This document shows positions 58,576-64,000 of a stretch of 64,000 bases of DNA, piece by piece. Under the pieces are notes generated by a model, which saw only the letters and a program-made list of their open reading frames with translations, was not told the DNA's origin and did not search any database. Each line of letters begins with the position of its first letter. Position 1 is the stretch's first letter. Origin of the DNA: Hexactinellida sp. DTS-2022. Lineage: Eukaryota > Porifera > Hexactinellida. A program made the translations under genes and the position numbers. The stretch is taken from contig JAPNXP010000010.1 in assembly GCA_028753945.1 (NCBI GenBank), forward strand, positions 3,847,042-3,911,041, read 5' to 3'.

Positions 58576-58920
58576 GATTTACAAATTTTCTCAGTTTGTC
58601 CTATTCCCTTGTTTGTATTTTTTGTATTTCAATTAAATATACCACTCAGCTATATAGGTACCAACACTTGCACACTTTACATTAATTCATTATTTATATA
58701 CTACTCGGGATACCGACAATTCGTAACACGACAATTCGTAACAGACAATTCGTAACACGACATTTCGTAACACGACAATTCATAACGCGACAATTCGTAA
58801 CACGACAATTCGTAACGCGACATTTCGTAACATAAGATATATCTGATTACTCATTCTATTACTTATAATTTAAATAGTTAGTACTTTATTATTAAGTAGT
58901 ATAATGTAGTGGAAAATAAA

Positions 58921-60319
58921 TTAGTCAGATCCAATACTAAAGTGGTACGATACTCCTCTTAGAAATTCCATTCTGGGGCGGTGCGGATAACTAAGAATTA
59001 GATTTTTCAGGGCTCTTTCATTATCTTTGACTGCTTTCCGTTTTACTGGTTGGTCCCCAACAATGTACTTGGCTTGCCTCACTTCTACTAATCCTTGTTC
59101 CCTCTTGAGTGCAGAAATAAATTTCCAAATAGTGGGATGGTGGCAACCCACAGTGAAATTAAAGCTCCGGTGCCATGCTTCCACCGCATTTGTTGTTCGA
59201 GGGATCCCTAGGACTGTATCAAAATGGTAGTTCCATATACCAATTGGAAACAATGGCTGTTGGTATGCCCCACCAGGTAACCTTCGTCCTATATAGGTCC
59301 TCTCGAAGTACTCAATTAATTGATCCGCCTGAGGAGTAGGGAGCTGGGATGCCACTTCAGCAAACAGGCTGGGGACTTCGAAAGGATCTGCAAATGCCAG
59401 AGATGCTATCATTCTAATACTTATAGCGAATTCTTGATCATTCGAATATAGTGTCTGCAACCCTACTGCTTGGACTTTCCGCCATATATTCTGGGTGAGA
59501 TGAAAAAAGAATCCTTTAACAGTAGAGTTAGGCCATGTCTGCTGAAAACTGTTAACAGCAGCCTTCTCAAAGTCCATCAGCATATCTTCTGCGTGGGCTT
59601 GCGGACAAAGAAGCTGCACCTGTTGCCACATTCTTTTATATGTTGCTTCCGATTTGTTGGGGAGTAAAATAAAAATACTTGGCAACAAATGGCCATCTTT
59701 CAGCAAATCAGGGCCTCCTCGAAGAGCATGTATTACATATACTTGTGTGAAAAGTAGAGGAGCCGTCCTAAAAGTACAATCAGCTAACCATACCCTGGAG
59801 AATTGCAACTTAGTATCCTCTGGATCTCTGGACCTGAATCATATAAGAGAAAAAGCTCGTCTTTTGATGTCCGCATGAATTCTACTGGTATTATAAGTTG
59901 TTCCAGAGTAGTAGGTTGAACTGGTGCTGTTAGAACACGTTGACGTTGTATAGTACGTTTAAGACTATCCAATTTGGGCAGCTTGGCAGCAATACCCTCA
60001 TTTACTGTTTGGACACATTCACCCACAATATAATGTGAACTATCTTGGGATCCCTTTGCTTTTCTTTTAATATTTATTTTACTTCACTGCAGCTAATTGC
60101 TTTCTCATCAGGAGGATGTAAGTGTTGGTTTGTTCGTTTCACAATTTCAAATCCTTGTGTGTGTACAATTGCTTTACACAATCCTCGTTGAACACACAGC
60201 CAGTGAGTTGTTTCTCCAATTCTTCTATGCTTTCCATAAATGTATCCCCCTTCTATGAGCTTCTCTGCGCCTCTCTGAGATATACTTAGTCTGAAAGACT
60301 GATGATGAGATTGTGCCAT
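58921..60319 (-). pseudogene. MULE E transposase: FLYWCH + MULE DDE, two frameshifts
   Basis: Starts at 60319 (MAQSHHQSFRLSISQRG) with a FLYWCH finger (LIEGGYIYGKHRRIGETTHW, LCVQRGLCKAI, then HLHPPD). A frame break near 60075 leads into INIKRKAKGSQDSSHYIVGE. A second near 59805 leads to the catalytic part: VWLADCTFRTAPLLFTQVYV (first Asp), DMLMDFEKAAVNSFQQ (second Asp), VKGFFFHLTQNIWRKVQAVG (here the usual C-x-H Cys is Phe), and PRTTNAVEAWHRSFNF (Glu). It ends at 58921 without a RING. It is similar in plan to MULE D. A TATA (TATATAAATAAG on the minus strand, about 60351-60362) lies between the start and the right array. Confidence 0.87.
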
Positions 60320-60350
60320 GGAAAATAAATTACATTGATCACAACAACAA

Positions 60351-60362
60351 CTTATTTATATA
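60351..60362 (-). promoter_or_regulatory. TATA box of MULE E transposase
   Basis: TATATAAATAAG on the minus strand, about 32-43 bp upstream of the start codon and inside the right iteron array. Confidence 0.5.
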
Positions 60363-60627
60363 ATTTTACAGAGGTTTATATTAGGCACCTCAAAATGTTT
60401 TATATAACAGGTTTGTTTACGCATTATATACAATATAGATATCCAAATTAATCAAAAGGATGACATATAGCAGAATTAATAGAATCAAAATATTTATTAT
60501 TCTCACGTTACGAATTGTCGCGTTACGAATTGTCGTGTTACGAATTGTCGCGTTACGAAATGTCGTGTTACGAATTGTCTGTTACGAATTGTCGTGTTAC
60601 GAATTGTCGTGTTACGAATTGTTCCTC

Positions 60628-61090
60628 CCCCCATTTGTCGATAATATTTATCCGCGGTGCTCGCCTGATGTTGCATGCAATCTGAACTATTGCATTTTTC
60701 CAGGCTTATTTCTGGCTATAAATGTAGATTCCGCTGAGAAATAAAAATATGACTAATTTAACTTGTAAATTTTGTTAATTCGTCCCGTTCAGGTCCATTC
60801 GTCCCGTTTAGGTCCATTCTTCTCGTTCAGGTCCATTTGTCCCGTTTAGGTCCATTCGTCCCATTCGTCCCGTTCAGGGTGGTCACGCTTATTGCCACGG
60901 TGTCTCCTAACCCGGTGTCTAATTCCCTCCTGCAGGTAAAGTAGTCCCGATTATGCAAACTCCTTAGTCCAGTTATTCCGTTACGTCATTAGTCCCGTTC
61001 AAGTCCTGTTATTCCGTTAAGTTCAATAATCCTGTTCCTGTTTAATTATCCCATTAAGTCCATTCTTCCCGTTAAGTCCAGTTATCCCGT
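60628..61090 (+). repeat. X unit copy 2 and degenerate F-iteron array 4
   Basis: X (TTTGTCGATAATATTTATCC) runs to about 60778. F units follow at 60780-60885, then after a gap with CTCCTGCAGG a more degenerate stretch at 60980-61090 (GTCCATTCTTCCCGTTAA). It leads into the right S repeat. Confidence 0.7.
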
Positions 61091-61097
61091 TTAGTTT

Positions 61098-61205
61098 CTT
61101 CCTTTTAATTGATCGGTTTTACATTTCCCAGTAAATTTTTGTTTGAAACAGTTCATTTAGTTTCAATTTACCAATTTATTTTTCTCTAAATTTAGAAAAT
61201 CATTT
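61098..61205. repeat. S repeat, right copy
   Basis: Reverse complement of 35352-35450 (TTTAGTTTCAATTT, ACAGTTCATTTAG). With the left copy it brackets 25.7 kb that includes Helitron H3, the nest, the G array and MULE E. Confidence 0.6.
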
Positions 61206-61542
61206 TTCTTTGAAATTAATTAGAATATTGAGTTTCAATCTATTGAACATGCTCAGTTTGATCAAATTTCAAAGCACTTTATTTTTAAAATTATCCCGTT
61301 CATGCTTTACTAAAATAAACCTAATTCTCTCCATGTCAATCAAACGGAGAGGTATACTTATGTTCTTTAAAAAATATAGAACATAACAACATTACACGCT
61401 GATAATATAATAACTGCAAGTTTGCAACCATATGTTCAGGTCAACTATGAATATATACAAACAATAGAAAATAAACTAGTTCAACAAATGAATCTCTAAG
61501 GAAGGATATTAGGGTTGGGTGAACAGTATGCTGAAATATAGT

Positions 61543-61905
61543 CTATTGTTGGTCTTTTCGATAGATGAATATTTTCTCCGTGGGAATTCCTATGTAAAAG
61601 ATTGACCTTTTAACCATCCTTAGTGGTTGTAGTAACGTGAGATAATCTTTTGGGTATTGTTTCGAACACGAACAATTGCGCATACAAAGATCAGCCTTTT
61701 TTGCAGTACAATATCGACCATGTAACATACAGCGCTTTACAATCTGATGCAATCGCGGATTGAGATCAGGATCAGGATCAGGATCAGGAAGTTCAGCACA
61801 CACAATCTTATTGTAATCAGAAGGGTCACGTGATTTGCAATCATCAGCTAACATAACCAATATATGAGCATGCGGAAGACCACGCTCCTGAAATTCAATT
61901 GTGTA
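61543..61905 (-). pseudogene. Helitron fragment H4 (Rep HUH region)
   Basis: A minus-strand fragment that begins at the edge of the MITE at 61919. It reads FQERGLPHAHILVMLADDCK, an intact HUH motif, then DPSDYNKIVCAELPDPDPDP, LNPRLHQIVKRCMLHGRYC and a Cys-rich block. An internal PDPDPD expansion (GGATCA repeats) distinguishes it from H2 and H3. It is truncated at both ends. Confidence 0.83.
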
Positions 61906-61918
61906 GACGACGACCGTT

Positions 61919-62244
61919 CAGGGTTGCCGTGGGTATGGGAATCCTTTGGGAATTCCCACAGGATTCCCATATGGGATGGGAATGGGTCTTTTTTTAGCCT
62001 ATGGGAATTCCCACAGGAATATCAATAGAGTTTCCACAAATTCCTATAGCTTATTGGTTTACCGTGTATACACTGGTGTACAACGTGTACAATAGTCATT
62101 ATGATAAACTGCATAATATTTACGATTTAACTCTTAAGCTAGAAGTGGGATTATCCTGTGGGAAACCTATGGGAAATCGTAATTCCCACAGAAATCCTGT
62201 GGGAATGGAATGGGAATGAGAATTCCCTTCCCACGGCAACCCTG
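61919..62244. mobile_element. hAT-like MITE with TGGGAATTCCCA palindromes
   Basis: A 326 bp element with ends CAGGGTTGCCGTGGG and CCCACGGCAACCCTG. Its interior is rich in GGGAATTCCCAC-type inverted repeats. The 8 bp flanks do not match (CGACCGTT/CTAATGGC), so one side has been rearranged or decayed. Confidence 0.75.
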
Positions 62245-63530
62245 CTAATGGCCCTAGGTACACTACTAATCCTTTGAATAGATAGTTAACTTCTTATCTA
62301 AATTGTTAACATCTGCTAAGTTCCGTTCAACCGAATGTAACGCTTCCTAAGGTTGAAGGGCTTTAGTTATCTAACAATTTGCCATTAAAAGTTCATTTTG
62401 TATTACAGACCGGCCGTAAAAGCATGATGTATGGAGGTGGGATGCCATTTTAGGGATCTTTGCGATATTTAATATTTGAACGTCCCGAAGTATGGGAGTT
62501 GAAATGGAATCGATAAGAAGTGTACTACTAAGCTTTTGTGCATAGCATAATCAAAAAATTTGAATGCATCGTTCACGAAAGTAAAATTTAGTCTACTATT
62601 GTGCAATTGTGGTGTACAGTGCAGTGTACAAATGAAACAAACGACATTATATATGAATATTAGAGCTAAAATTTGCATAATTTAGATTTCTCAATATGAA
62701 AAAGACCGAAAATGGAAAATTGAAAGACAGAGAACTCGGTAATAACGTAGTACCTTGGGATTGAAATAACTACCTATAATCCGAGTGTACGTACTAACCA
62801 AATTTATTCTATATAGAAAACAAACTTGTTTATAAACTTGGATAAAAATAGAGGTAATACATACTAACCCAGGTAAGGTATAGCTGAGTTCTAGTCTATA
62901 AAACGTGACACAAAATCAAAACAATTCACGAACGACTCACGGATGTCAAATAAATAATAGATTAGACTCGCTTACAAAACAATGAATAATATCCAATAGT
63001 AAGGTTCACTAGAGAATAAACCAATTTAGAATATGTAATATATCAATTTTAAAAATTATTACGAATAATGATACGATTTCCCTGATCTTCGGGAGCACTA
63101 AGGCTTGGGACTTGGGAGCTCTTAGTAGGTTCAGCCATGGCCTACTATATATACCACTACACATGATGCCGAATCCTATCAAAAGTCCAGTTTTGTAAAT
63201 CACATAAATGAAAGAGTTAGTTTCTAATGTATGCGAATACAACTTTCTGGGGTTAATAAATACAAGGAATCAATTAAGACTACTTAAAAAGTTCAAGAGG
63301 CCATCACTCATTTGATTTAGGCGCATTTTAATCATGAGTCAGCATTTACATAATGGTTGTTTATCATAAAGATTTCTATACAATGATATATCTTATGTGT
63401 ATCCACGTCAGGGACTTCTTTGATATAGGGACTGTAAACTTCGTTTTACGGTAAAATTAACGTAGGCCTAAAAAAGTATTGTTACTTAATGATATCCCGT
63501 AATCCGCTAATGCTAAACACTGGAAATGTA
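62245..63530. other. Unannotated AT-rich stretch
   Basis: About 1.3 kb in which I find no gene, array or inverted-repeat element. Short open frames have no recognisable family and no splice context. Confidence 0.4.
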
Positions 63531-64000
63531 TTATTGTCGTATAGGGAATCATATTTTGGGAGTACAACAGTCATATTGATATATCGAAAATATTTGTGGA
63601 ATGTAAGTTGTGCGATGTTCACACCTTTCCATATATGGTAATATTGTTAAAATCTCGAGATTAGTTAGCTTTATATACATGAAATGTATTATTGTCCTAG
63701 GGCGCCGGCGGCACGGGTGCAACGTGTGCACGGTGCACCCGTTGCCCAGTCAATTTTTTGAAGGGGGGTGCAGGGGCTTTGCCCCCCCCCCCCGCTTTTG
63801 GTTTATCATTTCTACTTGTGCACCCGTTGCTCCGGCGGGTCGCCCGCGCCCCAGTTGTCGTATAGGTAATCATATTTGGGAGTCCAACGGTCATATTGGT
63901 TTATCGAAAATATTTGTGGAATGTAAGTTATGAGATGTTCACACCTTTACATATATGGTAATATTGTTAAAATCTCGAGATTAGTTAGCTCTATATACAT
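63531..64000. repeat. 163 bp tandem repeat interrupted by a GC-rich insert
   Basis: One full monomer (63531-63694, starting TATTGTCGTATAGGGAATCA) and a second from about 63849 to the window end match closely. Between them lies a ~150 bp GC-rich segment (63695-63848: GGGCGCCGGCGGCACGGGTG...). It is bracketed by TTGTC and looks like a hAT-type MITE insertion. The array probably continues beyond the window. Confidence 0.75.

Larger units (their letters stand above)
58711..60622. mobile_element. MULE E: Mutator-like element with iteron-array termini
   Basis: Eight 15 bp units CGACAATTCGTAACA at 58714-58830 face eight inverted units TGTTACGAATTGTCG at 60505-60622, with matching irregularities (a 14 bp sixth unit from one side and a CATTTCG variant). 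One minus-strand transposase gene lies between. No target duplication was found. It splits sequence related to the X unit on its right side. Confidence 0.88.

Noticed and set aside
58308..58755. Frames rich in RSIRPVQVHSS.
   Set aside because: Translation of the 19 bp F-iteron array.
1..64000. A normal single-copy host gene somewhere in the window.
   Set aside because: Every convincing coding block belongs to a transposon family; remaining short frames lack splice context or family resemblance.

Overview
This window reads as AT-rich nuclear DNA of an animal, most likely a non-vertebrate. The evidence is introns with GT/AG borders, TATA boxes and a poly(A) signal, plus THAP-domain P-type transposases, FLYWCH-domain Mutator-like (MULE) transposases, OTU-bearing Helitrons and a repeated CXC-domain gene. 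I cannot name the species. I see no convincing single-copy host gene, rRNA or tRNA: essentially the whole 64 kb is mobile DNA, its wreckage and satellite.

Layout. 0-5 kb: small inverted-repeat elements, a 1.1 kb palindromic element, then a ~79 bp satellite. 5.26-9.37 kb: a P-type element with a 7 bp target duplication. 9.57-12.4 kb: nested hAT-like MITEs abutting a Helitron 5' fragment with a 23-residue repeat. 12.6-21.7 kb: three decayed P-type copies separated by satellite, whose orientation flips in this interval. 22.8-29.0 kb: a Helitron pseudogene (Rep, PIF1 helicase, OTU) bracketed by ~410 bp direct repeats. 29-35.4 kb: a palindromic repeat and more satellite, with a MULE inserted.

35.4-54.5 kb is a nest at least five levels deep. 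A Helitron is interrupted by a 17.3 kb inverted-repeat element (K). K carries a widespread unnamed gene ending in a CXC domain. That gene is interrupted by a MULE (B). A Ginger-like integrase transposon (C) sits inside B's right terminal repeat. C holds a near-pristine MULE (D) and a P-type transposase. Every junction can be read from split homology, inverted termini or target duplications. 54.5-64 kb: short tandem arrays, hAT-like MITEs, another MULE (E), a Helitron scrap and a 163 bp repeat.

The main observation is architectural. Four MULEs (A, B, D, E) and the Ginger-like element C each end in inverted arrays of a short element-specific iteron (15 to ~25 bp). A TATA box and the transposase start lie just inside one array of A, C, D and E. 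MULEs A and B both carry a C-terminal RING finger, and their iterons share the core TTGATCGA. This suggests iterons that co-evolve with transposase DNA-binding domains. At least three further arrays (19 bp, 18 bp and the GACCT repeat of a hAT-like MITE) show the same habit without a visible transposase.
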